The notes under the pieces are model-generated. The model ran no database searches, was not told the origin of the DNA, and saw only the letters and a list, made by a program, of their open reading frames with translations. A stretch of DNA of 64,000 bases from Paenibacillus cellulosilyticus (GTDB lineage: Bacteria; Bacillota; Bacilli; Paenibacillales; Paenibacillaceae). Location of the stretch: the NCBI RefSeq assembly GCF_003182255.1, contig NZ_QGTQ01000009.1:124001-188000 (forward strand). The letters are read 5' to 3'. Below are positions 33,006 to 41,640 of the stretch, one piece after another. The number at the start of each line of letters is the position of its first letter. The stretch's first letter is position 1. The position numbers and the translations under genes are program-made.

Positions 33006-34594
33006 CGAATGGCACGCTCCCTATATTCGGAAGGGGTGCAGCCAGCTTTACGCTTGAAGAAAATCGTAAAGTAATTCGAATCCGAGATGCCGACCCGCAT
33101 CGCTACCTCGATGATTTTGACCTTCGGATCGCTTAGAAGCTCCTTCGCTTTGTCGATTCTCGTATCCATGATATATTCCTTGATCGTCTGTTTGTGATGC
33201 TTCTTAAAGCAGGCGCACAAATACGTCTCGCTCAGCTGGACGTGATCTGCAATCGACCGAATCGTAAACCCCCGCTCGTGAAAATGGGCATGGATATACC
33301 GGGTGATCTCTCGGATCTTCCCGCTTCCTACCTCATCATCCGACTTCGCCATCGAATCGAGGAACGACAGCACGTACTGCTCCAGCGCATCAAGGCTGGG
33401 AATTCGGTCGATTTCCTTCCACATATAACGACGCTCCGTGTCCTCGGAAATCTCGGCCAGCCCCAGCTGTACGGCTGTCTCCATCGCCGCTGCGAGCAGC
33501 TGGAAGTACGTGTCCTTGAGCCGCATAATGTCCAAGTCCATCTGTTTGCGCGCATAAGCGGTCCACTCTAGAACGATTCGCTTCGCATCGTCGACTTGCC
33601 CGACCCGAAGATGATCGCGCAGGAGGCGAACCTCCTCCCAGTTCATCATCACGGGAGCATGGTTTCGCAGTGCATCGGAGAAGATCGGCTTCGATCCGCT
33701 GCCGTAGTATTGATAAGCACACGCTTGATAAGCAAGACGGTAAGACTGCGGAATGCCCCCACGAGAAGAGGCAGGGGTTCCGATCCCCATCCGCAGATCG
33801 ATCACTGGACCAGCAATCGTTCTCAGCTCCGCGAGAAGCTCTTCAATGACGGCTCTTCCGTCGCTGTATGCACTTCCGAATGTTCCAGGCATCACCAGCA
33901 CAAGAAGATTGTTGGAGTCGAAGCCGGCAAGGGACCGCAGCTCTTGTAACCGCGGTTGAACGGAGATCGCCTCCAATATTCGCTGCTGGGTGATGCCGGG
34001 ATCCTCCAACAGTTCGGATGGATTCCAATAAAGACTGGAAGCAACGACCGTGAATGGTCCTTCGAGCGGCAGCAGGAAGGTTTCCCGACTCTTCAGCGCA
34101 GGAACGACATTAGGAGAGTCTGGATCAGAGATGAGCCGCCGTACCATCTCTTGTCTCAAGTACGGGAGGCTGCGATCGAAGCCTTCCTGCAGCTTCAACT
34201 CCTCCTCCTTGCGTTTCAGTTCTTCTCGGCGCAGCCAGACAGCTTGCTCGACCGCATCGCGTACTTCGTTCAAATTCACTGGTTTATCAATATAAGTAAA
34301 CGCTTTCAATTGAATGGCTGATTTCAAATATTCCTTATCCGAGAAGCCGCTCAAGAAGATCAATTGACAGTCCGGATCCGTCTTCCGGTACGCCTGCGCG
34401 AATTCAATGCCGCTCATCTTCGGCATTCGGATATCACATAGGATGATATCGGGCTGCAGTGTCGTTGCAAGCTCCAACGCCTGCAGTCCGTTGCGTGCTG
34501 TCTCAACTTCCTCGATCCCTATCGCATCCCAAGGAATGTAGTTATGCAGCAATTCCCTCGTACGCCGCTCGTCGTCCACGATTAACAATTTCAA
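33002..34594 (-). CDS. YesN-type response regulator with AraC DNA-binding domain
   Basis: The 530-residue protein has an N-terminal receiver domain (LLIVDDERRTRELL, phospho-Asp in DIILCDIRMPKMSG). A long linker of about 270 residues follows, then two AraC-type helix-turn-helix motifs at the C-terminus (TIRSIADHVQLSETYLCACFKKH and IIEVAMRVGISDSNYFTIFFKRKAGCTPSEYR). The TTG start has GGGGGG six bases upstream. It is the first gene of the operon and probably activates the nearby sugar-transport genes. Confidence 0.92.
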   Translation of the reverse strand: MKLLIVDDERRTRELLHNYIPWDAIGIEEVETARNGLQALELATTLQPDIILCDIRMPKMSGIEFAQAYRKTDPDCQLIFLSGFSDKEYLKSAIQLKAFTYIDKPVNLNEVRDAVEQAVWLRREELKRKEEELKLQEGFDRSLPYLRQEMVRRLISDPDSPNVVPALKSRETFLLPLEGPFTVVASSLYWNPSELLEDPGITQQRILEAISVQPRLQELRSLAGFDSNNLLVLVMPGTFGSAYSDGRAVIEELLAELRTIAGPVIDLRMGIGTPASSRGGIPQSYRLAYQACAYQYYGSGSKPIFSDALRNHAPVMMNWEEVRLLRDHLRVGQVDDAKRIVLEWTAYARKQMDLDIMRLKDTYFQLLAAAMETAVQLGLAEISEDTERRYMWKEIDRIPSLDALEQYVLSFLDSMAKSDDEVGSGKIREITRYIHAHFHERGFTIRSIADHVQLSETYLCACFKKHHKQTIKEYIMDTRIDKAKELLSDPKVKIIEVAMRVGISDSNYFTIFFKRKAGCTPSEYRERAIR

Positions 34595-34765
34595 GGCAAT
34601 CCCCCCTGCGTCACGAGCTCTATGATGGTTAATCTACTACGCACAATGTTGTGTCCTGCACACACGCAAGACTTCGTCACCTCATTATAGAAGATCGAGT
34701 TTGCGCTGCATACGGGGTAAATCTATGAATTTCTTAGTTTTCTGCAACTGGAGGATTAGATGCGA

Positions 34766-35092
34766 GGGGAAGTAAGAGCGGCTCTATTACGCTTAATTGT
34801 TCGTGTGAGGGGTTAGCGGGCGTTTAAGGGTGGTTCTACCACTCTTAATCTTGAAACGTGGCCCATTTGCGGGCGGTGGCGAGGTGCTAAGGGTGGTTGC
34901 GCTACACTTAATTATTAATGCGCGAGGTTTTCGTACGATTAAGTGCGGCTTAACCACACTTAATCTCGAGATATAGCTCATTAGTCGGCGATGACGAGGT
35001 CTAAGTGTGAAAGTACCACACACTTAATTGTTGCTGGGCGGGGTTTGCGTTCGTTTAAGCGTGATGCGAGTACACTTAATTGCTGAGCATCG
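34766..35092. repeat. Array of six related hairpins (three dimeric units)
   Basis: Six times the pattern TAAGNGTGG...CCACNCTTAA occurs, each as a short stem-loop: at about 34772, 34825, 34889, 34941, 35004 and 35056. The spacers alternate between two types. One contains GCGAGGTTT...CGTNCG; the other contains TCGGCGRTGRCGAGGT. This gives a dimeric period of about 115 bp. Arms vary while pairing is kept. The array fills most of the gap between divergent genes at 34594 and 35184; nothing else is seen there. Confidence 0.75.
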
Positions 35093-35183
35093 GTGAAACG
35101 TTCAGTATAAGAATGACTCCATTGTAACTTTTATGGAAAAGTTCACGTCCAGTACTCAAACGGTCGAAATGGAGTGTCCTAAC

Positions 35184-36257
35184 TTGAAAAGCACAATCAT
35201 TATCGCTGCTGCTGCTCTTACCCTCTGTCTGGCTGGCTGCACTAACGCGAAAACCAACTCATCTCAGAACGAACAGCTGACCATTCAACCACCAGCTGCC
35301 GACAGTATAAATCCACCTGAAAAAGCCAGCATCCTCAAGCCAGCAACGGACATCTCTCAACCTAACACTGACACAACCAATCAGCCATCCCCGTCCTCGC
35401 AACGCCTTACGCAAGAAATTACGATCTACGAGCTAGAGTCTCAAGTATTCGATGCGAAAACAACTGCAATCCCCTCCTATCATAAAGGGAACATCGTCTA
35501 TTGGTCAGAGGCTGAGGTGAACAGCTTTAATGAAGGGCACAGCGTCACTTGGGGCGATGCACTCGTAAGAACGTTTTTAAGCATAGCGAACCTTATTCCA
35601 TACGATTACCTACAAGACGAAACCATTGGTGAGCAGTTATCGAAGATCCAAGGCGGCGCAGCCAGCAAGTCCTTCACGTTAACGACCCAGAATGGGGTCA
35701 TCTTTACAAGTCAGCCCTATGATGCCTCAACAAGAACGACCGTCGTCGATGTTGACGTACCGGATCTAGGGACATATAAGGTCATATCCAAGACAAGTGC
35801 AGACTCAGGAATACAAAACATTATGAAGATCACATTCAAGGCTAATCCCACAGCAGCAGCCAAGCATTCGATAACGATCCTCGACCTAGACGACAACTGG
35901 CTTGAGACAAAGAGCAGCAAGCTTCCGGTTTACTCGAATGGCGGACTCGCTCGAAGCAGCGATGAATATCCATGGACGACTAACCCACTTGTACAAGCAC
36001 TCCGCTCCACCCTAAATCTAGTCCCGGGCAATGAAACGAATCTTAAAACCTTGGAGCAGGAGCTCGACGCCATAAAGACAACAAGTGTGACTCTATCCAA
36101 TCGAATGAAGCTCACTTTAACATCTGCTGATCCCAAGTATCGGCCGGCCACCGTTGAGGTTGATGTTCCAAACTGGGGAACGTATACGATCTCTCTTGCT
36201 GCTGCACCTGATGAGCAATGGCTCATTCCGGACAAAATCGTGCTCCACTTCGATTAA
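35184..36257 (+). CDS. Lipoprotein with two homologous halves
   Basis: This 357-residue protein has a signal peptide with lipobox LAGC near residue 17 and a Ser/Pro/Thr-rich linker to about residue 85. Two repeats of about 130 residues follow. Each has an Asp/Glu-rich start, a Y-W/L segment (NIVYWSEAEV; EYPWTTNPLV), a helix ending NLIPYD or NLVPGN, and a strand VEVDVP-W/L-GTY at its end. The TTG at 35184 is preferred because GGAG stands nine bases before it. No family is recognised; it is surface-anchored. A terminator follows. Confidence 0.72.
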   Translation: MKSTIIIAAAALTLCLAGCTNAKTNSSQNEQLTIQPPAADSINPPEKASILKPATDISQPNTDTTNQPSPSSQRLTQEITIYELESQVFDAKTTAIPSYHKGNIVYWSEAEVNSFNEGHSVTWGDALVRTFLSIANLIPYDYLQDETIGEQLSKIQGGAASKSFTLTTQNGVIFTSQPYDASTRTTVVDVDVPDLGTYKVISKTSADSGIQNIMKITFKANPTAAAKHSITILDLDDNWLETKSSKLPVYSNGGLARSSDEYPWTTNPLVQALRSTLNLVPGNETNLKTLEQELDAIKTTSVTLSNRMKLTLTSADPKYRPATVEVDVPNWGTYTISLAAAPDEQWLIPDKIVLHFD

Positions 36258-36296
36258 TGAAAAGGCTGCACCCTAAGCTGAATTGCAACGGCCAAC

Positions 36297-36331
36297 AAAG
36301 CAAAGCTCCCAACGACGGGAGCTTTGCTTTT
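36297..36331 (+). terminator. Terminator of the two-repeat lipoprotein gene
   Basis: AAAGCAAAGCTCCC pairs perfectly with GGGAGCTTTGCTTT around a 6-base loop, ending in TTTT. Confidence 0.9.
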
Positions 36332-36408
36332 ATCGCTAACACATACAATCGTGAGAGCAGCAGGCTGCTTTACGATTTGCTTAGAGAATCCATCCTCTCT
36401 ACACCACA

Positions 36409-36457
36409 CAAAAAAACACGGCCAGACAGCGCCTCTTCGGCGTCATCTGACCGTGCT
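36409..36457 (-). terminator. Terminator downstream of fsa, related to the Tad leader hairpin
   Basis: CACGGCCAGA pairs with TCTGACCGTG, with an inner GCGCC/GGCG stem; on the minus strand seven T follow. The sequence resembles the hairpin at 25220-25265. Confidence 0.8.
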
Positions 36458-36490
36458 CTCATTCCTGTATTGAAGAGGTTTTTTATTTGA

Positions 36491-37135
36491 TTACTTGTTC
36501 ATTTTGCTCCAGTCAGCAAGGAACTTCTCGATACCGATATCCGTCAGCGGATGCTTCCAAAGCGATGGGAGCAGCGAGCCTGGAATCGTTCCAATGTGTG
36601 CGCCTGCGATTGCCGCTTGTTCCACATGCGCAATGCCACGAATGCTTGCCACGATGATCTCCGATTGATAGCCATAGTTCTCGATAACCGTGCGAAGCTC
36701 GCGAATGAGCTTCATGCCTTCAACGCCGATATCGTCGAGTCGGCCAACGAATGGGCTGATATACGTCGCACCGGCTTTGGCAGCCATGAGACCTTGTGCA
36801 ACGGAGAAAATGAGCGTCACGTTCGTCTTGATGCCATTCGACGTCAATTCGTGACATGCGTACAGCCCATCCTCTGTCATCGGCAGTTTAATGACGACAT
36901 TTGGCGCCCACTTTGCAATTTCGTAGGCTTCCTTCAGCATGTCCTCGGCTTTCGTACCGATAACCTCTGCACTGACAGGACCATTAACAATCGAGCAAAT
37001 TTCTTGGATAACCGTCTTGAAATCCCGGCCTTCCTTTGCAATAAGTGACGGATTCGTCGTTACGCCATCCGCAAGACCAAGCTTAGCAATTCGTTTAATT
37101 TCATCCACATTCGCCGTATCGAGAAAGAACTTCAT
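36491..37135 (-). CDS. fsa: Fructose-6-phosphate aldolase/transaldolase (TalC/MipB type)
   Basis: The 214-residue protein belongs to the short transaldolase family. [12 protein letters not shown] is at the N-terminus and [13 protein letters not shown] next. The lysine forming the Schiff base is in [11 protein letters not shown], and FVGRLDDIG follows. The short length fits Fsa/TalC rather than the 300-residue Tal. GGGAGGG precedes the ATG at 37135. It acts in the cytoplasm in the non-oxidative pentose phosphate pathway or F6P cleavage. It is followed by a strong terminator and preceded by ndk on the same strand. Confidence 0.92.
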   Translation of the reverse strand: MKFFLDTANVDEIKRIAKLGLADGVTTNPSLIAKEGRDFKTVIQEICSIVNGPVSAEVIGTKAEDMLKEAYEIAKWAPNVVIKLPMTEDGLYACHELTSNGIKTNVTLIFSVAQGLMAAKAGATYISPFVGRLDDIGVEGMKLIRELRTVIENYGYQSEIIVASIRGIAHVEQAAIAGAHIGTIPGSLLPSLWKHPLTDIGIEKFLADWSKMNK

Positions 37136-37164
37136 CAAATAACCCTCCCATTGGTTATGTTCAA

Positions 37165-37578
37165 TTACAGTTCAAATGATTTTCCGAAGAAATTCGTAAT
37201 TTCTCGCTCTGCGCTCTCGTCCGAATCGGAGCCGTGAACGATGTTGCTTGAAACATCCAACGCATAGTCAGCGCGGATCGTACCTGGTGCGGCTTCTGAC
37301 GGATTCGTGCGGCCAATAAGCGACCGAGCGTTCTTAACAGCGTCCTGCCCTTCCCATACCATCGCAAATACCGGGCCAGACATAATAAAATCAATCAACT
37401 CTTCGAAGAACGGTTTCCCTACGTGCTCAATATAATGCTTCTCCGCAAGCTCGCGGTCAATATTCATCATCTTCGCATTCGTCAGCTTAAGGCCTTTCCG
37501 CTCGAATCGCGTCATAATAACACCGATCAAATTACGCGCAACGCCATCAGGTTTAACCATTACGAAAGTACGGTTCAT
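37165..37578 (-). CDS. ndk: Nucleoside diphosphate kinase
   Basis: This 137-residue enzyme has the standard length. The N-terminal [19 protein letters not shown] and the catalytic histidine His115 in [16 protein letters not shown] are both present. It transfers the terminal phosphate from ATP to other NDPs through the phosphohistidine. The next gene on the strand, fsa, begins 30 bp later, so the two may share a transcript. Confidence 0.97.
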   Translation of the reverse strand: MNRTFVMVKPDGVARNLIGVIMTRFERKGLKLTNAKMMNIDRELAEKHYIEHVGKPFFEELIDFIMSGPVFAMVWEGQDAVKNARSLIGRTNPSEAAPGTIRADYALDVSSNIVHGSDSDESAEREITNFFGKSFEL

Positions 37579-37709
37579 CTCTCCATCAGCTCCAATTGAA
37601 GTATTGTGTAAGCAAGATTAAGTCCATTATATTCCAAACGGCTGAGGACGGGGTGTATCGAATATCATAATTGGCGGCGTTAATTTGAACATTCGGTGTC
37701 AGGCGCGGT

Positions 37710-38678
37710 TTAAATCGAGCGAAGCAGCGGCTTATTCGGCAAGTGATGCAGCGATTTCACAAAACGAATCGTACGCGTCTTCGCGCGCATCACGATCGAA
37801 TGCGTCTCTGCCCGCTGGCCTTCCGTATACCGCACGCCGCCAAGGAACTCGCCTGGCGTTACGCCTGTCGCAGCGAAGATGACATCCTCTGTACCGACCA
37901 TGTCATCCACGGTCAGCAGCTTGCGAGGATCGCTTAAGCCCATCGCGACGCAGCGTTCAAATTGCTCTTCATTCTCCGGCATCAGCCGGCCTTGAATCTC
38001 GCCGCCTAGACATTTCAGCGCCGCTGCTGCCAATACGCCCTCAGGAGCACCGCCGGAGCCAACGTAGATGTCGATTCCCGCTTCCGGGAACGCTGGTGCA
38101 ATAGCCCCTGCCACGTCACCGTCACTAAGGAACTTAATCCGAACGCCCGTGCTGCGAAGATCCTTGATCATCGTCGCGTGGCGCTCTCGGTCAAGAATGA
38201 CAACCGTCAAATCCGAGATCGGCTTGCCTAGCGCAAGAGCGGCCTTCTCCACAGTCGTGCGGATCGGATCGTTTAGGCTAAGCTTGCCCGCCAGTGCTGG
38301 ACCAACTGCCAGCTTCTCCATGTACATATCCGGCGCGTGCAGCAATTGGCCTTTGCCGGCTACAGCGAGTACGGACATCGCATTGTTGAGTCCCTTCGCG
38401 ACAATCTCGGTTCCTTCGAGTGGATCGACAGCTACATCGACCTCACGTCCTTGCATACTGCCTACTTCTTCACCGATGTACAGCATCGGCGCTTCATCCA
38501 TCTCGCCCTCGCCAATGACGACCGTACCGCGAATCGATACAGTATCGAACATCAAACGCATCGCTTCTGTTGCAGCGCCATCCGCTGCATTTTTGTCGCC
38601 TCGGCCCATCCAAGGTGCAGCTGCTAGCGCTGCAAGCTCCGTTACCCTTACCAATTCAAGCGCAAGCTCACGCTCCAT
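37710..38678 (-). CDS. glpX: Class II fructose-1,6-bisphosphatase
   Basis: This 322-residue GlpX protein shows GDKNAADGAATEAMR, IGEGEMDEAPMLYIGE, DPLEGTEI (metal-binding acidic residues) and GSGGAPEGVLAA. It hydrolyses fructose 1,6-bisphosphate in gluconeogenesis. The ATG at 38678 has GGAGGG eight bases upstream; an in-frame start six codons earlier lies before that site. It sits just after yqfL. With ccpN this makes a block of gluconeogenic control functions. Confidence 0.95.
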   Translation of the reverse strand: MERELALELVRVTELAALAAAPWMGRGDKNAADGAATEAMRLMFDTVSIRGTVVIGEGEMDEAPMLYIGEEVGSMQGREVDVAVDPLEGTEIVAKGLNNAMSVLAVAGKGQLLHAPDMYMEKLAVGPALAGKLSLNDPIRTTVEKAALALGKPISDLTVVILDRERHATMIKDLRSTGVRIKFLSDGDVAGAIAPAFPEAGIDIYVGSGGAPEGVLAAAALKCLGGEIQGRLMPENEEQFERCVAMGLSDPRKLLTVDDMVGTEDVIFAATGVTPGEFLGGVRYTEGQRAETHSIVMRAKTRTIRFVKSLHHLPNKPLLRSI

Positions 38679-38725
38679 CTCGAATCCCTCCGACAAATGT
38701 TATTAGTTTCCAAACGAGTGTTAAT

Positions 38726-39550
38726 TCATTCCAATTCGTTCAACATCCCGATAATGATGCCTGCTGTTTCTTCAATTGCACGATGCGTCACATCGATGAT
38801 CGGGCAGCCAAGCTGCTCCATCAATCCTTGCGCATAATCCACTTCAGATTGAATCCGCTCAAACGATGCGTAGGCTGCTGCAGGCGGAAGTCCTAGCGAC
38901 TTGAGGCGCTCAGCGCGAACCTCCTGCATCCGCTCCGGCTGCATCGTCAGACCGACGATTAGTTTGCCTGGCTCAGAACGCAGCTCCATGGGCGGCTTCA
39001 CCTCAGGGAGCAGCGGGAGATTGGCGACCTTGTACCCTTTGTGCGATAGGAAAATGCTGAGCGGCGTCTTCGATGTACGAGAAACACCAACAAGCACGAT
39101 CTGCGCCTCCGACAATCCTCTTGCATCCTTGCCATCGTCGTAACGGACGGCGAATTCAATGGCTTCCATCCGCCGGAAGTAGTTCGCGTCCATCGAGTGC
39201 AGCAGCCCGGGCTGCCGCTTCGGGAACGTGCCGAACGAATCAATATAAGCCTGCATCATCGGTCCCATTACATCGACGGCGCGTACACCACGTTTCACCG
39301 TCTCCTCGCGCATCATCTCGCGAAGCTCCGGCTGGACGAGCGTGTAAGCGATGAAGCCGCCGTATTGCACCGCCTCGTTCACAATCGAGACGATCTCATC
39401 CTCGGTTCGCAAATGTCCGTACCGCTTAATGCGGACACCATCAGACGCGAACTGGCGGAGCGTCGCCTTCGCTACTGCCTCTGCCGTTTCACCGACAGCA
39501 TCCGAGCATACGATAATCATTCCTTGCGTCTGCCATTCAGAATCTCGCAT
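38726..39550 (-). CDS. yqfL: PPDK/PEP-synthase regulatory kinase-phosphatase (YqfL/PpsR family)
   Basis: The 274-residue protein shows the family sequences IVCSDAVGETAEAVAKA, VVGPMMQ-like VMGPMMQAY, the P-loop-like GVSRTSKTPLSIFL, and ADP-dependent features. The family phosphorylates and dephosphorylates pyruvate phosphate dikinase or PEP synthase. In Bacillus subtilis yqfL lies in an operon with ccpN, as here. GGAGGAG lies upstream of the ATG at 39550. It is separated from ccpN by 17 bp. Confidence 0.93.
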   Translation of the reverse strand: MRDSEWQTQGMIIVCSDAVGETAEAVAKATLRQFASDGVRIKRYGHLRTEDEIVSIVNEAVQYGGFIAYTLVQPELREMMREETVKRGVRAVDVMGPMMQAYIDSFGTFPKRQPGLLHSMDANYFRRMEAIEFAVRYDDGKDARGLSEAQIVLVGVSRTSKTPLSIFLSHKGYKVANLPLLPEVKPPMELRSEPGKLIVGLTMQPERMQEVRAERLKSLGLPPAAAYASFERIQSEVDYAQGLMEQLGCPIIDVTHRAIEETAGIIIGMLNELE

Positions 39551-39567
39551 TGCGTAAGCCGCTCCTC

Positions 39568-40200
39568 CTATTCCGTGTCCGCCGTCAATTCTGCGACGAG
39601 GTGCACAACATTCGACTTCGTAATCCACCCGGCAATCTCGGGCTCGCCATTATCATCGGGTACGATGACCGGGAGACAGTCGATCTGATGGGCAAGCATC
39701 TTGCGGATCGCGTCAGCAATGGCGTCCTCCGGCTTCGCTGTTACAATATTCGGATAGCGTGTCATTACCATACTGACGGGAATGGTACCTGCGGACGGGT
39801 TGCCAAGCGTAACCTTGAGCAAATCCTTCGGCGTTACAATCCCGACGAACTTCTGCCTCGCATTCACGATGAGCAGCGTATCCGCATTCGCCATATACAA
39901 CGTGACGACTGCATCATGTACCGAGTAAGTCTCCGGCACACTGACCGGCACACCCTGTACTTGTCCAACTGTTAGCTGCTGGAACCGGCTAAGCGAGGTG
40001 TTGTCTGTTCGGTAGGCATTGCCGATCGAATAACCAACCTTCGGCTTCGCTTCGAGCATGCCGAGCATGACCAGCAGCGATAAATCCGAGCGCAGCGTCG
40101 GTCGGCTCACCCCAAGCATCTCCGCCAGCTGCTCGCCCGTAATCGGCGCGTGCTGTTTGACGAGCTGCACCAGTTCCAACTGTCTTGCTGAGAGATTAAT
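39568..40200 (-). CDS. ccpN: CcpN-type gluconeogenesis repressor with an apparent ATT start
   Basis: It has an N-terminal winged helix (LVQLVKQHAPITGEQLAEMLGVSRPTLRSDLSLLVMLGML) and two CBS domains (about 85-205). CcpN represses gluconeogenic genes when glycolytic substrate is present and senses nucleotides through the CBS pair. Start choice: AGGGGGAG at 40207-40214 stands six bases before an in-frame ATT at 40200. From there the protein reads as the family does, INLSARQLELVQLV. The only conventional alternative, a TTG seven codons later, has no ribosome site, and an in-frame stop lies just upstream. The length is 210 residues. Confidence 0.88.
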   Translation of the reverse strand: MNLSARQLELVQLVKQHAPITGEQLAEMLGVSRPTLRSDLSLLVMLGMLEAKPKVGYSIGNAYRTDNTSLSRFQQLTVGQVQGVPVSVPETYSVHDAVVTLYMANADTLLIVNARQKFVGIVTPKDLLKVTLGNPSAGTIPVSMVMTRYPNIVTAKPEDAIADAIRKMLAHQIDCLPVIVPDDNGEPEIAGWITKSNVVHLVAELTADTE

Positions 40201-40354
40201 GAAGCTCTCCCCCTCTCTGCATCATTAAGTATCTCGCTGTATCCTTAAGTTGCATTTAATATATCACATTGAACCAATAGTGTGTAATAAATAATATTAA
40301 TGAGATGTCATAAATAAACTGATAGATGATCAACCCAACCTATATCTTAGGAGT

Positions 40355-40419
40355 TCTACCCACCTAAATCATTGGTCCTCTACCCACCTAAATCCTCAGG
40401 AGTTCTACCCACCTAAATC
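40355..40419 (+). repeat. Three tandem copies of a 16-bp motif
   Basis: TCTACCCACCTAAATC occurs at 40355, 40379 and 40404 with a period of about 24 bases. The last copy runs into the dispersed repeat that follows. Confidence 0.8.
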
Positions 40420-40473
40420 CTCCCTGCTAGGGAGGACCCCATGGGACTCCCGTCCCCTGGACCCCGGAAGGGG
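40404..40473 (+). repeat. 70-bp dispersed repeat, copy 1
   Basis: It is nearly identical to 52451-52520. The sequence contains CCTCCCTGCTAGGGAGG and CCCCGGAAGGGG, each able to fold on itself. It has no open coding function. It lies in the 606-bp gap between ccpN and tetR. Confidence 0.8.
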
Positions 40474-40559
40474 GCGGTGGCGGACAGAGGCGCGTGTGAG
40501 ATGCTGCTTGCTTGGGGCCGCGTGCCCTATGGGCACAAGCTTTTGTTCGTGTGGGGTAG

Positions 40560-40590
40560 AACATAGATGTTGCTGTGCAACATCTATGTT
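40560..40590. other. Perfect 14-bp stem with 3-base loop
   Basis: AACATAGATGTTGC pairs with GCAACATCTATGTT. There is no T-run. It lies downstream of the dispersed repeat. Confidence 0.6.
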
Positions 40591-40640
40591 CATTCAAGAG
40601 CGATATAAGTTATCCAATAAGCCGAACTTATTGCAACATA

Positions 40641-40686
40641 AAAAGGGCTGTCTCTCTCAGTATCGGTACACTGGGAGAGGCAGCCA
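40641..40686 (-). terminator. Probable terminator of the tetR transcript
   Basis: On the minus strand GGCTGCCTCTCCCAGT pairs with ACTGAGAGAGACAGCC, followed by CTTTTTATG. Confidence 0.7.
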
Positions 40687-40757
40687 TTGATTTATATACG
40701 ACGTACTAATTAATGATTTAATAGTCCTAATAGTTGTCTGATAGCTGCTTTCACTAA

Positions 40758-40800
40758 CGCTTCTTGTAGTGCATGGTGATCAACAGCGGACTTTTTGAAC
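40758..40800. repeat. GTTCAAAAA-ended repeat, copy 2 (right half only)
   Basis: CGCTTCTTG...GTGATCAACAGCGGACTTTTTGAAC matches the right half of 29040-29119 with a few changes. Confidence 0.55.
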
Positions 40801-40806
40801 AACCTG

Positions 40807-41412
40807 TTAAGATTCACTTGGCTCGACGCCGCGAATTCCGTAGAAAAATAGATTAATAATCTCCTCCATAAATTCGCCGCTTCTGCCGCTCTGATGCGCC
40901 AATTCCAGCAGCGTGTGAGACTGCATCTTAAGCATGCCGATGTATGCCATAATGGTCGCGGTTGGCATCGACTCCGCTATTTCGCCCTTCTTCTTGCCCT
41001 CTTCAATCATGCGAACGAGCATCGGCGCTGCCTGCTCCCGGTACAGCACTTCAATATAGCTGGCAAGCTCCGGATCGGAAGTCAGCATCTGCTGAAACAT
41101 CGCCGGTGAATACGTCTCGAACGTTTCCTTATCTAATTGAATCGTATATCGGACGATTTCCTTCAACGTCGGATTGCCATCCAAGAACTGCTCGAATCGG
41201 GCATAATTCATGTCCATATACCGTTTGATCGACTCACGAATGAGCGCTTCCTTGTTGCCAAAATAGTTATAGATCGTAACTTGAGAAACGTCCGCCTCCG
41301 CTGCAATATCGGCAATGCGAATATTCCGCGGTTCGCAGGTTCGCAGCATCTCCAATACCGTGTTCATCATCTTCTCTTTAATTGCAGACTTCCGCCTCTC
41401 GAACCCGTTCAT
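40807..41412 (-). CDS. TetR-family repressor of the adjacent ABC exporter
   Basis: The 201-residue protein has an N-terminal helix-turn-helix (IRIADIAAEADVSQVTIYNYFGNKEALIRES, about residues 27-60) and a helical ligand-binding C-terminus. It is divergent from an ATPase/permease pair. The 228-bp gap contains a good promoter for the exporter and two inverted repeats with ATGAAAT half-sites. This arrangement is typical of a repressor released by the exported compound. Confidence 0.9.
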   Translation of the reverse strand: MNGFERRKSAIKEKMMNTVLEMLRTCEPRNIRIADIAAEADVSQVTIYNYFGNKEALIRESIKRYMDMNYARFEQFLDGNPTLKEIVRYTIQLDKETFETYSPAMFQQMLTSDPELASYIEVLYREQAAPMLVRMIEEGKKKGEIAESMPTATIMAYIGMLKMQSHTLLELAHQSGRSGEFMEEIINLFFYGIRGVEPSES

Positions 41413-41436
41413 TAAGCCCTCCTGTCATCCTTATTT

Positions 41437-41534
41437 TATGAAATTTTTATGCCTTATTATTTCATAACTCCATTGACTTCTTCAATGGCTAAACCTATCA
41501 TATATTATGAAATATAACAATAAAATATTTCATA
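41437..41534. promoter_or_regulatory. Exporter promoter flanked by two TetR-type operators
   Basis: Operator 1 is TATGAAAT (41437-41444) with ATTTCATA (41459-41466). Operator 2 is ATGAAATAT (41507-41515) with ATATTTCAT (41525-41533). Between them is a near-consensus plus-strand promoter: TTGACT (41473-41478), 17 bases, TATCAT (41496-41501). The second operator covers the transcription start. Confidence 0.75.
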
Positions 41535-41545
41535 TCTAGCATACA

Positions 41546-41609
41546 TTCAAAAAGTACGGTTTTCAGCACCGAGAAGGTTGGATCAAGCGGGAATGAGGAC
41601 TTTTGGAAC
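41546..41609. repeat. GTTCAAAAA-ended repeat, copy 3
   Basis: It begins TTCAAAAAGTACGGTTTTCA and ends GACTTTTGGAAC, so the ends are inverted. It lies in the 5' leader of the ABC exporter transcript, between promoter and first gene. Confidence 0.55.
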
Positions 41610-41640
41610 TTCCTATACTGTGGACGGGGAGGCAGGGCAT

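Noticed and set aside
34766-35092. CRISPR array
   Set aside because: Units are hairpins with two alternating conserved spacers and are only partly alike; no cas genes are near.
36551-37048. 165-codon plus-strand frame
   Set aside because: Antisense shadow of the transaldolase-like gene.
40405-40593. 62-codon minus-strand frame
   Set aside because: It runs through the dispersed repeat and a hairpin and has no ribosome site.
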